Both the position numbers and the translations under genes were made by a program. Shown here in pieces: positions 36,574-46,500 of a stretch of 64,000 nucleotides of DNA. The notes beneath the pieces were generated by a model. That model was given only the letters and a program-made list of their open reading frames with translations. It was not told the origin of the DNA and did not search any database. This stretch comes from Bacillota bacterium. GTDB taxonomy: Bacteria > Bacillota > Clostridia > Saccharofermentanales > Fastidiosipilaceae. Position 1 is the first letter of the stretch. Each line of letters begins with the position of its first letter. The DNA is taken from positions 54,757 to 118,756 of the forward strand of contig JAEZWR010000063.1 in assembly GCA_023420115.1 (NCBI GenBank), read 5' to 3'.

Positions 36574-36783
36574 AATAACTCCATTTGGCAATATGCCTAT
36601 TAAAAATTTCAGGGAATAACAATCACAAATATTATTAATAAATAAAATCAGCATAAATCATGCCTACAACATTCCCACACTCAAATGATATTAGCACAAG
36701 ACAAATACCATTAAATAAATATATTTTTAATATTCTTATGGAATTATTAGAATTTTATTATATCTATACTTTTTATTAGAAAT

Positions 36784-36813
36784 AAAAAAAGGTCTCAGAA
36801 AACCTGAGACCTT
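36784..36813 (-). terminator. Terminator after the tRNA pair
   Basis: AAAGGTCTCAG and CTGAGACCTTT form an 11-bp stem starting right at the tRNA-Glu discriminator base, followed by a T run on the minus strand. Confidence 0.9.
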
Positions 36814-36885
36814 TGACCCGTAGGAGAATCGAACTCCTGTCTTCGCCGTGAAAGGGCGATGTCTTAACCGCTTGACCAACGGGCC
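36814..36885 (-). tRNA. tRNA-Glu (UUC)
   Basis: 72 bases; acceptor stem GGCCCGT/ACGGGTC with one G-U pair, T-loop TTCGATTC, anticodon loop CTTTCAC giving UUC. CCA is not encoded. It is transcribed second, four bases after tRNA-Met. Confidence 0.95.
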
Positions 36886-36889
36886 ACTC

Positions 36890-36963
36890 TGGCGGTAATT
36901 GGATTCGAACCAATGACACTCCGGGTATGAACCGAATGCTCTAGCCAACTGAGCTATACCGCC
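36890..36963 (-). tRNA. tRNA-Met (CAU), elongator type
   Basis: 74 bases; acceptor GGCGGTA/TACCGCC, D-arm AGCTCAGTTGGCTAGAGC, anticodon loop TTCATAC giving CAU, T-loop TTCGAATC. The fully paired first base pair argues against an initiator. A tRNA-Ile2 that is lysidinylated also has CAU, but the body matches Bacillus elongator tRNA-Met better. CCA is not encoded. Confidence 0.88.
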
Positions 36964-36995
36964 GTGTGCAATCAATTCGCTCTTAAGCCTTGAAT

Positions 36996-37024
36996 ATATT
37001 AATTATAAAGACTGATTCTGTCAA
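36996..37024 (-). promoter_or_regulatory. tRNA operon promoter
   Basis: A perfect TTGACA, 17 bp and TAATAT about 30 bases ahead of tRNA-Met. Confidence 0.75.
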
Positions 37025-37130
37025 TAGTGTTAATTGTACTTTTTTCTTTTCCATTATTGCTTGACACTTCAATATTTAAAAAGATTGAAGTTACTTTTTG
37101 ATGCAATAAAATTCAGTCTATCCTACAAAT

Positions 37131-37167
37131 AATAAAAAGGGATGAGTCTAAATAAACTCATCCCTTT
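37131..37167 (-). terminator. Terminator after rplL
   Basis: AAAGGGATGAGT and ACTCATCCCTTT form a 12-bp stem with an eight-base loop; T-rich sequence follows on the minus strand, 20 bases past the rplL stop. Confidence 0.9.
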
Positions 37168-37186
37168 GTCAATTAGCGAAATTAAA

Positions 37187-37564
37187 TTACTTAACTTCGA
37201 CTTCAGCACCAGCTTCTTGTAATTGCTTGGCAATCTCATCAGCTTCGGCCTTTTCGACATTCTCTTTAACCTTTGAAGGAGCTTCGTCAACAAGAGCCTT
37301 TGCTTCTTTTAGGCCTAGACCTGTAATCTGGCGAATAACCTTAATAACATTGATCTTACCTGCACCAGGATTCTTAAGGAATACTGTGAATTCTGTCTGC
37401 TCTTCTTCAGCTGCACCACCGGCTACTGCGCCAGCTGCAGGTGCTGCCATCATAGCGGCACTTACGCCAAACTCTTCTTCAAGTGCGTGTACTAATTCAT
37501 TGAGTTCAAGAACTGTCATTGTCTTGACTTCTTCGATAAACTTGGTAACTTTCTCGCTAGCCAT
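37187..37564 (-). CDS. rplL: Ribosomal protein L7/L12
   Basis: 125 residues: N-terminal dimerisation helices, an alanine-rich hinge (AAPAAGAVAGGAAEEE) and the C-terminal factor-binding domain ending AGAEVEVK. It forms the stalk that recruits elongation factors. Follows rplJ by 49 bases. Confidence 0.98.
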   Translation of the reverse strand: MASEKVTKFIEEVKTMTVLELNELVHALEEEFGVSAAMMAAPAAGAVAGGAAEEEQTEFTVFLKNPGAGKINVIKVIRQITGLGLKEAKALVDEAPSKVKENVEKAEADEIAKQLQEAGAEVEVK

Positions 37565-37613
37565 AATTTAATCCTCCATAAATTTACGTAATTGTTGATT
37601 TAATACCTAAGTA

Positions 37614-38243
37614 TTACTCGGCTGAAACTTCAGCCTCTGCTGATTCACTAACCTCTGTAACAGTCTCTGTCTTCTCTTCTGTTACTTCTTCAGTACTTGC
37701 TTCTGAGCTGGCACCTTGATAAACAGCAGCCGCTGTTTCTGCACCCTGCTCCTCACACTTATCGGCAATTGCCTTGAGGTAACAAGCTAATGCACGGATA
37801 GGTGAACTCAAGCCACCGACAACCTGTCCATAAAGAACTTCAACGTCTGGTACGTTAGCAAGATTCATTAATTCTGGCAAGGTCATAACCTTTCCAGCAC
37901 TTGCACCACCCTTAATATTGAGTGGCTCGTACTTGTCTGCGAATTTCTTTAAAATTTTTGCAGGTGATACTGGATCTGTATCGCTGTGAGCAATTACAGT
38001 AGAACCAACGAATAAAGATGCTAATTCGTCTAAACCAGCTTCTTTGGCAGCTAGTCTTCCCATAGTATTTTTAATTACTTGGTATGTGACGCCTCCCTTG
38101 CGCATCTCACTACGCAATTCAGTATCCTGTTCAACAGTCAGACCACGGTATTCTGCTAGGACTAAAGTTTGGGCATTCTTGAATGACTCACTCAGATGCT
38201 TGACTATTTCCTGCTTCTCGGCAAGAACTTTTGCACTTGGCAT
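37614..38243 (-). CDS. rplJ: Ribosomal protein L10
   Basis: 209 residues. The rRNA-binding N-terminal domain (VLAEKQEIVKHLSESFKNAQTLVLAEYRGLT) and KNTMGRLA motif are normal; L10 anchors L7/L12 dimers. The last 45 or so residues are an acidic tail of Ser, Glu, Thr and Val with repeated EVTE/EVSE steps, beyond the usual family end. It is expected to bind its own leader and repress the operon. Confidence 0.96.
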   Translation of the reverse strand: MPSAKVLAEKQEIVKHLSESFKNAQTLVLAEYRGLTVEQDTELRSEMRKGGVTYQVIKNTMGRLAAKEAGLDELASLFVGSTVIAHSDTDPVSPAKILKKFADKYEPLNIKGGASAGKVMTLPELMNLANVPDVEVLYGQVVGGLSSPIRALACYLKAIADKCEEQGAETAAAVYQGASSEASTEEVTEEKTETVTEVSESAEAEVSAE

Positions 38244-38260
38244 CTACACTTCCTCCTTAC

Positions 38261-38370
38261 AAAAAAACTCCCGTGCCATGACACAAGGAGGAATAATAAA
38301 AAAATATATTTCCTTACCTCGGCAGGTGGTTCCCCTTTGAACCCGAAGGTACCTGCTGTCTTTGGCACAT
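38261..38370 (-). promoter_or_regulatory. L10 leader (autoregulatory ribosomal leader)
   Basis: The minus-strand leader contains the conserved AAAGACAGCAGGU, a long stem to ACCUGCCGAGGUAAG, and then a terminator stem (CTCC...GTG/CAC...GGAG) followed by seven T. These are the hallmarks of the L10 leader, where L10-L12 binding favours termination. It lies within the 439-bp gap between rplJ and the sugar island. Confidence 0.87.
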
Positions 38371-38376
38371 TCAGTA

Positions 38377-38404
38377 ACTTTAACAAACTTTACTCATTTG
38401 TCAA
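38377..38404 (-). promoter_or_regulatory. rplJ-rplL promoter
   Basis: Perfect TTGACA, 16 bp and TAAAGT immediately before the L10 leader. Confidence 0.7.
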
Positions 38405-38500
38405 GTATTTATCCAAAATTTTATCTTGCTAATAGATTCTAAAAGACTTAAAGTCAGTACATATAAGCAGACACAACATTATATTGGCTAAGTAAAATTC

Positions 38501-38532
38501 AAATAAAAATCATAGGTCAGCGTTTAACCCAT
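38501..38532 (-). terminator. Possible terminator of the sugar island
   Basis: ATGGGT and ACCTAT (one G-U pair) form a short stem followed by GATTTTTATTT on the minus strand, about 150 bases past the beta-phosphoglucomutase gene. Weak but in the right place. Confidence 0.42.
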
Positions 38533-38682
38533 ACTATGACCCAGCCAAACGAACAATCAAGTAAAGTGAAACAAATCATAAGGTTATATTTTTATTTACT
38601 TGATTAAATCGTAGACTTAAAGTAAATATGCACTTAGAGATCACAAACGGCCCTTTGAAATAGTTATCTATATCAATATTTA

Positions 38683-39342
38683 TTAGAAATTTGCTTCCAC
38701 CGCTCTAAGTACATCGTCTATCTTACATTCTGCCAAATTCTTATATTGCAACTTAGCTTTTTGAAATAATTCTTCAGTTATTGCCACAGGTAACATTCCT
38801 GCTCTACAGGCAGCTTCAATTCCAGCCTCTGCATCTTCAAAAACTACACAATGCTCATATGGACTTTTCAAAGCATCCGCAGCCTTGATAAAAACCTCTG
38901 GATCTGGTTTTGTTCTGGAAGTCATATTACCGTCTATAATAGCATCAAATAATTCAATAATTTTTACTTGTTTAAGAATGAGAGAAGCATTCTTGCTAGC
39001 TGAAGCCAAGGATATTTTAAGCCCCCTATTTCTAGCTTCGCACAAAAAATCTCTAGCACCTGGCAAAATATCATGCTCTGTCATTTTCATAATATATTCT
39101 AAATAAAGTGCATTCTTCTCTTCCATAAGCTTACATTTATCTGCCTCCGTTATATTTAACGGTTTAAGCGACAGCAATATTTCTAAACTTTCGCGTCTAC
39201 TCACACCTTTGAGCCTTTCATTGTCTTTAAGTGTAAAGTTGATCTCAAGTTTATCCGCTATTGCTTTCCATGCCAAATAGTGAAACTTAGCACTGTCCAC
39301 TAACACCCCATCCAAATCAAAAATAAATGCCTCACATTTCAT
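38683..39342 (-). CDS. pgmB: Beta-phosphoglucomutase (HAD superfamily)
   Basis: 219 residues. The nucleophile motif is FDLDGVLVDSAKFHYLAWK (Asp9 and Asp11), VSRRESLEILLSL is the cap motif typical of beta-PGM, and KPDPEVFIKAA with FEDAEAGIEAA gives the other HAD motifs. It interconverts beta-glucose-1-phosphate and glucose-6-phosphate. That is exactly the product of inverting GH65 phosphorylases, one of which lies in the same island. Its start overlaps the AraC gene by ATGA. Confidence 0.92.
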   Translation of the reverse strand: MKCEAFIFDLDGVLVDSAKFHYLAWKAIADKLEINFTLKDNERLKGVSRRESLEILLSLKPLNITEADKCKLMEEKNALYLEYIMKMTEHDILPGARDFLCEARNRGLKISLASASKNASLILKQVKIIELFDAIIDGNMTSRTKPDPEVFIKAADALKSPYEHCVVFEDAEAGIEAACRAGMLPVAITEELFQKAKLQYKNLAECKIDDVLRAVEANF

Positions 39343-40250
39343 CTGTCATCCTCATTCTGATAAATATTATTTAATATATGTTCTCTAAGCTGTTTAGGTG
39401 TCATATTCTCTTTTGATCTAATAACTGAAGAAAAATAACTCTCATGTTGAAACCCACACATGATTGCTATATCTGATATCTTTAAATCAAGATCCATCAA
39501 TAATCGCTTTGCTTTTCTCAAACGAAATTCTAAAAGGTATTCACTAATGGGCATACCAACAAGTCTTTTAAACACACGAGCTGCATAATCTGAATTAAAA
39601 CAAGTTACTGCTGTAATCTCTGGCACTGTGATTTTTCGAAAATAATTTTGCCTAATAAAATCTTTCATCAAATTGACATTTCTGAGCGACTTAGTATCCA
39701 GTTGATATATAGACGACTTATTTTCACTATTTAAAATATTAAGTAGGGTATAAAAGGCGGCTAATGATTTATATTGCCAAGCTCTTCCAGCTCCTATATA
39801 CGCATTGTGAATTTCCGCAAAACAAGTTTCAAAAATATCAGGATCAGACACTTCTTTATACTGTTCGAAGCCTAAATAATAATTTAAATCTATCTTTTCT
39901 CTAATATGCTCAGTATGACTAAGTCCCGAAGAAAACAAGCTAAGATAGTCTTCTGTATTATTATAAAAATTTAGTGGCCATTCATAGTCATCACGTTCAA
40001 AAAAATCTAAATGTACCCAATAACAATCACAGGGATTATCTTTATATCGGCAGTATCGATGTGCTTTGTTTGGTTCAATTACTACCAAGCTACCGCGCCG
40101 TAAATAAAAGACTTTTTGTTCAATTTGAATTTCTCCCCGGCCCTTAAAACAAAATAAAAATTGATAATCATATATACGTCTGAACTGGCGCGGCCAGTCA
40201 TCACTTCCTTGCATTCCAGCTTCACGTATATATGGACTGAGTCTTTTCAC
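39339..40250 (-). CDS. AraC-family transcription regulator
   Basis: 303 residues: N-terminal cupin-like effector domain (QIEQKVFYLRRGSLVVIEPNKAHRYCRY) and two C-terminal helix-turn-helices, the second with LKISDIAIMCGFQHESYFSSVIRSKENMTPKQLREH. Members bind a sugar and activate nearby uptake and catabolic genes. Being inside the island, it likely controls the operon that begins at 49740. Confidence 0.9.
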   Translation of the reverse strand: MKRLSPYIREAGMQGSDDWPRQFRRIYDYQFLFCFKGRGEIQIEQKVFYLRRGSLVVIEPNKAHRYCRYKDNPCDCYWVHLDFFERDDYEWPLNFYNNTEDYLSLFSSGLSHTEHIREKIDLNYYLGFEQYKEVSDPDIFETCFAEIHNAYIGAGRAWQYKSLAAFYTLLNILNSENKSSIYQLDTKSLRNVNLMKDFIRQNYFRKITVPEITAVTCFNSDYAARVFKRLVGMPISEYLLEFRLRKAKRLLMDLDLKISDIAIMCGFQHESYFSSVIRSKENMTPKQLREHILNNIYQNEDDR

Positions 40251-40281
40251 GGTTTAGACCTTTCTACTCCTTTATAAGTCT

Positions 40282-41217
40282 TTAGACAATTTTATCAAGC
40301 TTCACGCGTTGCGCTTTGTCCTGTTTACTTTCCATAATTGACGCTCCAGCCGCAGCAGCAATAATACAAACGGCACCAATTAGCAATTGAATTCTAAAAA
40401 CTTCGTACCCTAATACTACAGAGAATAGACTTCCAAATAAACCCTCCAAGCAAAGTACAACGGCCGTCAACGAAGCGGGGAGATACTGCTGAGCCCAAGT
40501 CTGGAGAAAATAACATAAGCAAGTACTCATAGCAGCTAAATAGACAACGGAAAGAAAACCATCGCCAAAAGAAAAACCTACCTGCTTCTCTGGATTTACA
40601 ATATAGGTAAGAAAAGAAAATATTGCAGCAAATAAAAGTTGGTAGAAACATAGTCTAGATGAATCTGTACCCGATGAAAATTTTTCTAGTGCAGTAATAT
40701 GCATAGCAAATAAAAAAGCACATAAAATAACTAAATAATCTCCAGGATTTAAACTGAATTTACCTTCGCTGTAACTCAACACGAGCATACCAACAAAAGC
40801 CAAGAAGCAATATCCAAGAACGGCAAAACTCAGATTCTTTTTGAGCCATATCTTTGCTAGAAATGGTACTATTAGTACATTCAAAGCAGTGAGCAACGCT
40901 GCGTTCGACACTGTGGTACCAGCTTGACCTTTCGTTTGATTAAAAAAGGCTAAAAATAATAACAAGCCTGCGATTGCACCTGCTTTTATCTCCCCTTTAT
41001 TGCTAAATTTCAATTTCTTCCTAAGAACTAAACCCATTATTAGTGCGGCGAGTGAAAAACGGCTAAACATAACAAGTCCTGTTGACCAATTTGCTCTTAT
41101 AACCTGTTCTGTAGCAATAAAACCTGAACCCCAAATGATAGACACTGATATTAATGCCAAAAGCGCCTTTGGCGAAGCAGATTTAAATTTATTGGAAGAC
41201 ATAAATTTCAAAGTCAT
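40282..41217 (-). CDS. EamA/DMT-family transporter
   Basis: About 311 residues from the ATG five bases after GGGAG (an ATG four codons earlier overlaps that site). Ten predicted helices in two EamA repeats, with IWGSGFIATEQVIR at the first and YLPASLTAVVLCLEGLFGSLFSVVLG in the second. DMT proteins export or import amino acids and other metabolites. Its place between the GH65 and AraC genes suggests it handles an aglycone or end product, but this is inference. Confidence 0.85.
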   Translation of the reverse strand: MTLKFMSSNKFKSASPKALLALISVSIIWGSGFIATEQVIRANWSTGLVMFSRFSLAALIMGLVLRKKLKFSNKGEIKAGAIAGLLLFLAFFNQTKGQAGTTVSNAALLTALNVLIVPFLAKIWLKKNLSFAVLGYCFLAFVGMLVLSYSEGKFSLNPGDYLVILCAFLFAMHITALEKFSSGTDSSRLCFYQLLFAAIFSFLTYIVNPEKQVGFSFGDGFLSVVYLAAMSTCLCYFLQTWAQQYLPASLTAVVLCLEGLFGSLFSVVLGYEVFRIQLLIGAVCIIAAAAGASIMESKQDKAQRVKLDKIV

Positions 41218-41242
41218 CAAAACTCCCATCTCATATTAGTAT

Positions 41243-43558
41243 TTATATTTTCAAACGTGATTTAAAATCTTTACCATTCACCTTGTACATTATTTGCTTA
41301 TCTGTTTCTGTGTATAACAAGACTTCTTCATCTCTAATATGAACTTCAAGAGTTTCTCCATAGTAGTTAAATGAGAATCTTAACTCTCGCCACTTTTCAG
41401 GCAGATTTGGACAGAAACTTAGACTTCTATCAGAATTTATCTTCATACCAGCAAAACCAAAGACAACACATTGCCATGATCCGCCTGCTGCTGCAGCATG
41501 GTAGCCCTCTCTAGTATTTCTATGCTTATCATCTATATCAATAAGTACAGATCTTAAAAAATTCTCATATGCATCTTTTTTCTCACCACTTCTCAAGCCC
41601 ATCAAGCAGTGAATAGACGGACTTAATGAAGATCCATGTAAAGTACGTTTCTGATAATAGTCAAAGTTAACTCGTTTACTATCAAAATCATACATATCAT
41701 CTAATAAGTATTGAAGCATGAGGACATCTGCCTGTTTAATAATAGTTGTTTCAGAGAAATGATAATCTCTTAGCGACTTAGGATAAATTGGCATCCCCTT
41801 TTCATTAAACTCTTCTATTTCTGCATCTTTCAAAGAGAAATATCCGTCAAATTCTTCTATTACTCCCTTATCATTTAACTTAGGCTTTCGAATAAGATCT
41901 TTTATTTTTATCCAATTGTCAACTTCAGAAGCAGTAAGCTTCAATTTTGAGACAAGCTTAGGCACTTTTTCGTTATATTCTTTATATAGAGATATGGCAA
42001 GATCCATTTGCCATCTAATGAGTTCTAAGGTGTAGGCATTATCTGAAATGGATTCGTGCCACTCATCAGGCCCCATTATTTTATTCAAGCCATAACTACT
42101 TGATTTTTCATTCCACTCCAGCCTAGAACACCAGAAGCGAGTACTTAACCAAAGAATTTCTAAAAATGCATTCTTAAAGTAGTCCTCATCTAATGTCCAT
42201 TTATAATATTGATAAGCTCCATAGACTACATCGGAAGTCACATGTAATTCTTCTTCCCCAACTACACAAGGTTCAGAGCTACCGTCCCATAATACAGATT
42301 CAAGAGGACATTCCTCCTCTCCTGTATCAGCAGATTCCCAAGGGTACCTAGCTCCATCATAGGAACTTTCTTTTGCATAATTTATTGCTGCAGGTAGTAA
42401 TTCATAACGATATCTGACTAAATTTCCTGCAATTTTAGGAAGACATAATGTATAGAACGGAAGAGTAAATAACTCAGTATCCCAAAAAGCATGCCCACCA
42501 TACTCTTCACCATGTAATAATTTGGCACCGACATTACTCAAAGTATCATCGGGATTTGGCGTACTCATTAAATGAAATATGCTCAATCTTAATGCGAGCT
42601 CCGCTCTTTCATCACCAATAATACTCAGCGATGCTGTTTTCCACATTTCAGCATATATTTTTTCATTTCCTGAAACTAAATATTCGAACCCCTTTGCTCT
42701 CACCTCATTAAGTAATTCCGAAGCCTCCTTGCGACAATCGAAACCTTGGTGAGCAGCTCTCACACATGCATATTTAGTTACTTTATATTCGACTCCCATT
42801 TTCACCTTAAGGTCGAAAAACTCCACGGCTCTTTCTCCATAAGGTTTAAATTGTCTATTAAGCTGAATATCATTATCCTTCTCATCAGACGCCAAAACTG
42901 CTGTCTGTACAGAAAAAGCTTCGAGGAAGTCTCTTGTACAAGCATCTACCGCTATACCATTTCCCGCCAAAGACCTTATCTCTTTGACTTCAAAATGTTT
43001 AACTCGAAACCTTGGATAGTCCATAAAATTTGTAACAGTAGCGTCAATTATATTTTCAAACTCAATGATCCCATCATAGTTAAGTGCTTTGATACTTAAC
43101 TGAATAGCCGCACAGTCTGGATATTCTCTAGATAGCACTTTTATATATTCAACTTCAGTACGTCTCCCACCCTTGTCAGTGTGTATATAGTGACATGCTA
43201 AAAATCCCTTTTTGAGATCAAGTACTCTTACATATCCTTCTAAATTCTCTGAGCTCTGTGGACTAATTGGATGTCTCAACAAAAAAATAGATAATTTAGA
43301 CCAGTCAGGAAGATTAACTAATTCTCTTTGCAGAGCTTCTGATCTATCAAACATACGATGCATATAATGAGCTGGCAAACTGGGTTTGGCCTGACCTTCT
43401 ATATGGCAACCTCTGGAACTCATTTTACCTGAACAGAGAGTAAATAAAGTCTCTTGAGCAAGGTTCTTATCTTCTAAAAGTTCATCTTCTATATACAGCC
43501 ATCTTTCATCAGAAAGCTTATTTCTTATTTCACTACTAAAATGGTCTAAATTATTCAT
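41243..43558 (-). CDS. Glycoside hydrolase family 65 phosphorylase
   Basis: 771 residues, the family norm. FWDTE at about 359 and the general-acid segment KIMGPDEWHE (Glu499) are present, then IKQADVLML and HGSSLSPSIH (641-650). The last motif forms the phosphate site of maltose, kojibiose and trehalose phosphorylases and is absent from GH65 hydrolases, so a phosphorylase is favoured. Products would be beta-glucose-1-phosphate plus an acceptor, matching pgmB nearby. The glycosidic linkage cannot be read from sequence; the HGSS form looks more kojibiose-type than maltose-type. Overlaps the GH2 stop by ATGA. Confidence 0.88.
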   Translation of the reverse strand: MNNLDHFSSEIRNKLSDERWLYIEDELLEDKNLAQETLFTLCSGKMSSRGCHIEGQAKPSLPAHYMHRMFDRSEALQRELVNLPDWSKLSIFLLRHPISPQSSENLEGYVRVLDLKKGFLACHYIHTDKGGRRTEVEYIKVLSREYPDCAAIQLSIKALNYDGIIEFENIIDATVTNFMDYPRFRVKHFEVKEIRSLAGNGIAVDACTRDFLEAFSVQTAVLASDEKDNDIQLNRQFKPYGERAVEFFDLKVKMGVEYKVTKYACVRAAHQGFDCRKEASELLNEVRAKGFEYLVSGNEKIYAEMWKTASLSIIGDERAELALRLSIFHLMSTPNPDDTLSNVGAKLLHGEEYGGHAFWDTELFTLPFYTLCLPKIAGNLVRYRYELLPAAINYAKESSYDGARYPWESADTGEEECPLESVLWDGSSEPCVVGEEELHVTSDVVYGAYQYYKWTLDEDYFKNAFLEILWLSTRFWCSRLEWNEKSSSYGLNKIMGPDEWHESISDNAYTLELIRWQMDLAISLYKEYNEKVPKLVSKLKLTASEVDNWIKIKDLIRKPKLNDKGVIEEFDGYFSLKDAEIEEFNEKGMPIYPKSLRDYHFSETTIIKQADVLMLQYLLDDMYDFDSKRVNFDYYQKRTLHGSSLSPSIHCLMGLRSGEKKDAYENFLRSVLIDIDDKHRNTREGYHAAAAGGSWQCVVFGFAGMKINSDRSLSFCPNLPEKWRELRFSFNYYGETLEVHIRDEEVLLYTETDKQIMYKVNGKDFKSRLKI

Positions 43559-46500
43559 TTATCCTCCTTTATACAGTAATTGAGTGTCAGTGAATATTGT
43601 CCTGGTTTTATCTTATAGTAATTTAATGGCTCCGGACCACAGCTCGAAGATCCCAACCCCGCTTGACATATATCGGTATGAATATAGTATCCATTCTCAT
43701 TTTTCTCCATTTCATGAAAATGCGATTTACACATCAAATCTTTTTGTGAATATGGATGAACACTCAAAGAAAAATTTTCCTTACCACAAATAATTAAATC
43801 ACCATTATTAAGCTTCCACTTTAGATATTTAACACCTTCTCTATTTCCATAATCTTGTGGGAAGGTATACTCATATTGCTCGTCAGGTCTATAGCTCCAT
43901 AAACCTTCTCTCACCGCTTCTTTTCTATCTACATAATTTTCATATGGTCCTAATCCATAATACAAAAATGCATTATCAGCTAGTACATCTTTGGAAATTT
44001 CATAACTTAGACCTATTCTAGGAAGTTCAAAATCCAGTCTTTCCTCTGTATTTATCATTACTTCAAGAGACCACGAATCATCACTATTGAGCCTGAGCAT
44101 CATTTCTAAGGGTAATTTATATAATCTATCCATAAACATAGACAAACCTTTGATTCTCAGTTCTATAAAGTTATTATCCTCGAAAAGTTCCCAGCTCTCC
44201 ATCCTGCTAGCAAGCAAATCCAGATGAGCTTTTTTCCATATAGCTGCTATATACACATCATTATCTGTATATGCCCTCGATAAATTTAATCTTGGACCTT
44301 GCCTAAATACAAGTTCCCCCTTATGTGACCAATTTATGATTTTCATTTCAGCTATATTTACTTCTAGCCTCGTTTGCCTTGACTTTAAAACTATTTTCTT
44401 CTTCAATTTACCAACGTATTCATAAGATAAGTTATTGGACAAATTTTCATTATCAGACTTATCCTCAATTTCAACTTTAGAAATAGTTATACTATCTCTA
44501 CCGAGCAGAGGTAATATTGTTCGGTTCATCTCTTCATATGCGTACGAAGAAATCTCCTCAATGTACTTATCAAATTTATTTGACTCTATACACTCTAATT
44601 CCAAGCGTTCAGCATCTTTTACCTTGGTATCTGCCAAATCGAATTCAAATTCTAAGAATTTGCCTTCACTAAACGCATATATATCAATAGTTCTTTTTTG
44701 TAGATCTATAACTTCACCATTCTTTATTGCTTTTACTATTAATACTAGATCTCTCTTGCGACAAAATTCTCCCCTATTTTCTAATATAAAAGACAATTTT
44801 TGCTCTATGTAAGTAATATTTAAGAATCTCACAGGGAAATAAAGCTCCCTGAGCTCATATGCCGCCCCTTTAGGATCAAGATTAGACGAAAAAATCCCAT
44901 CAAGGCAAAAGGCTCTATTATGAAATTCTTCTCCAAAATCACCACCATATAAAATAGCATCCGAGCTTGATATCTCTCTTGGTGCTTCAGCCAAGGCAAA
45001 ATAGGAAGTTCTATCATCTTCAAGAATATATTTACAAATTTCTCTATTTATATGCTCTGGAATCAGCTTTTGCCCTGCATCTTTTCGTCTATTCCAATCA
45101 CTTAGCCAAAGTCTTACAGCGTCTTTCGCTATACCATGGTCCTTAAATTCCCAAATAAAAGCTCCATGAAGTCTTTTCCCAGAACGCAAGACTATATCAT
45201 ATTCTCTTAAACTTCCAGCTCCGTTCCCCATAGAATGACCATATTCACAAAGTATATGTGGTTTATTACATACGCAATCTAAATCCTTTTCAAGCAAGGA
45301 ACCGATACGCGTATACATACTGCTGCTCACATCTACAGTCAGTGATTGTTGATCACCCTCATAATGAACTAGTGCATTTTGATTCTGGCTCTTTAGCCAG
45401 CGATACATAGCTGCAAAATGGGCACCATATGATGACTCATTCCCCAAAGACCATAGCGCAATACAGGAAAAATTCCTATGATAACTATACATTCTTTGAA
45501 GTCGTTCTAAATATACTTCTTCCCATTCAGGCTTGTTTAGCAATTCATTGGGAACCTTTGCAATTTCAAATCCATGAGTTTCCAAATCACATTCATCAAT
45601 TACATAAAACCCTAATTTCAGACACAATTCATAAAAAAAAGTTTGATTAGGATAGTGACTACAACGTATAGCATTTACTCCCATATTTTTAAGAATAGTC
45701 AGTTCTCGCAAACAATCTAAATAATGTTGAGTTCTTCCACGATACGAATGAAATTCATGGCGATTGACACCTTGAAAAAAAATTCTCTTGCCATTCCAAA
45801 GATATTCATTACCCTTAATCTCACAGCGTCGAAATCCAAATTGATAAGATAAAAATTCAACTTGCTCTTTACTTTCTGCTTCAGTCTCTACTGTAAGATA
45901 AAAAATCTCTGGATTTTCAGCAGACCAACCATCGGCACTTACAAGATCAAAAAAGGGAGGGGTTGAACCTATAGTATTAGTGTCATTAATTACAGTTCCA
46001 CTATAATCACAAAGACGCCACTTAAGCTTCAGATCCTTGGCATTAACTAAGAGTTTATTGATTATAAGTCTACCTTTTCCTGCTTCAAAGTCGCTATCAA
46101 ATACAAGATCCAAAATATGAGATTTGGGCCTAATCGACAGATATACATCTCTTATTATTCCACCTAGCCACCACTGGTCTTGATCCTCAAGATAAGATGC
46201 TGATGAATATTTATAAACGAAAATCTTTATCTCATTTATAGAAGAAAATTTCAAATGCGAACTAAGATCAAATATGGAAACCATCCTGCTTCCAATATTA
46301 TGTCCTATCTTTTGTCCATTGACGAACAATTCAAATGCGGACTCTACACCCTCAATATGAATATAATAGTTAAAATTTTCCTTATCATCTATATAAACAA
46401 ATTTGCGATATACAGCAAATTCATTCGCCCCTGAGATAAAAGGAGGATCAATTGGAAATGGATACGCTTCGTCAGTATAATGAGGCCTACCATATCCAGC

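Noticed and set aside
36890..36963. tRNA-Ile2 (lysidine-modified CAU) instead of tRNA-Met
   Set aside because: The acceptor and anticodon stems match Bacillus elongator tRNA-Met; the possibility remains only as a minor alternative.
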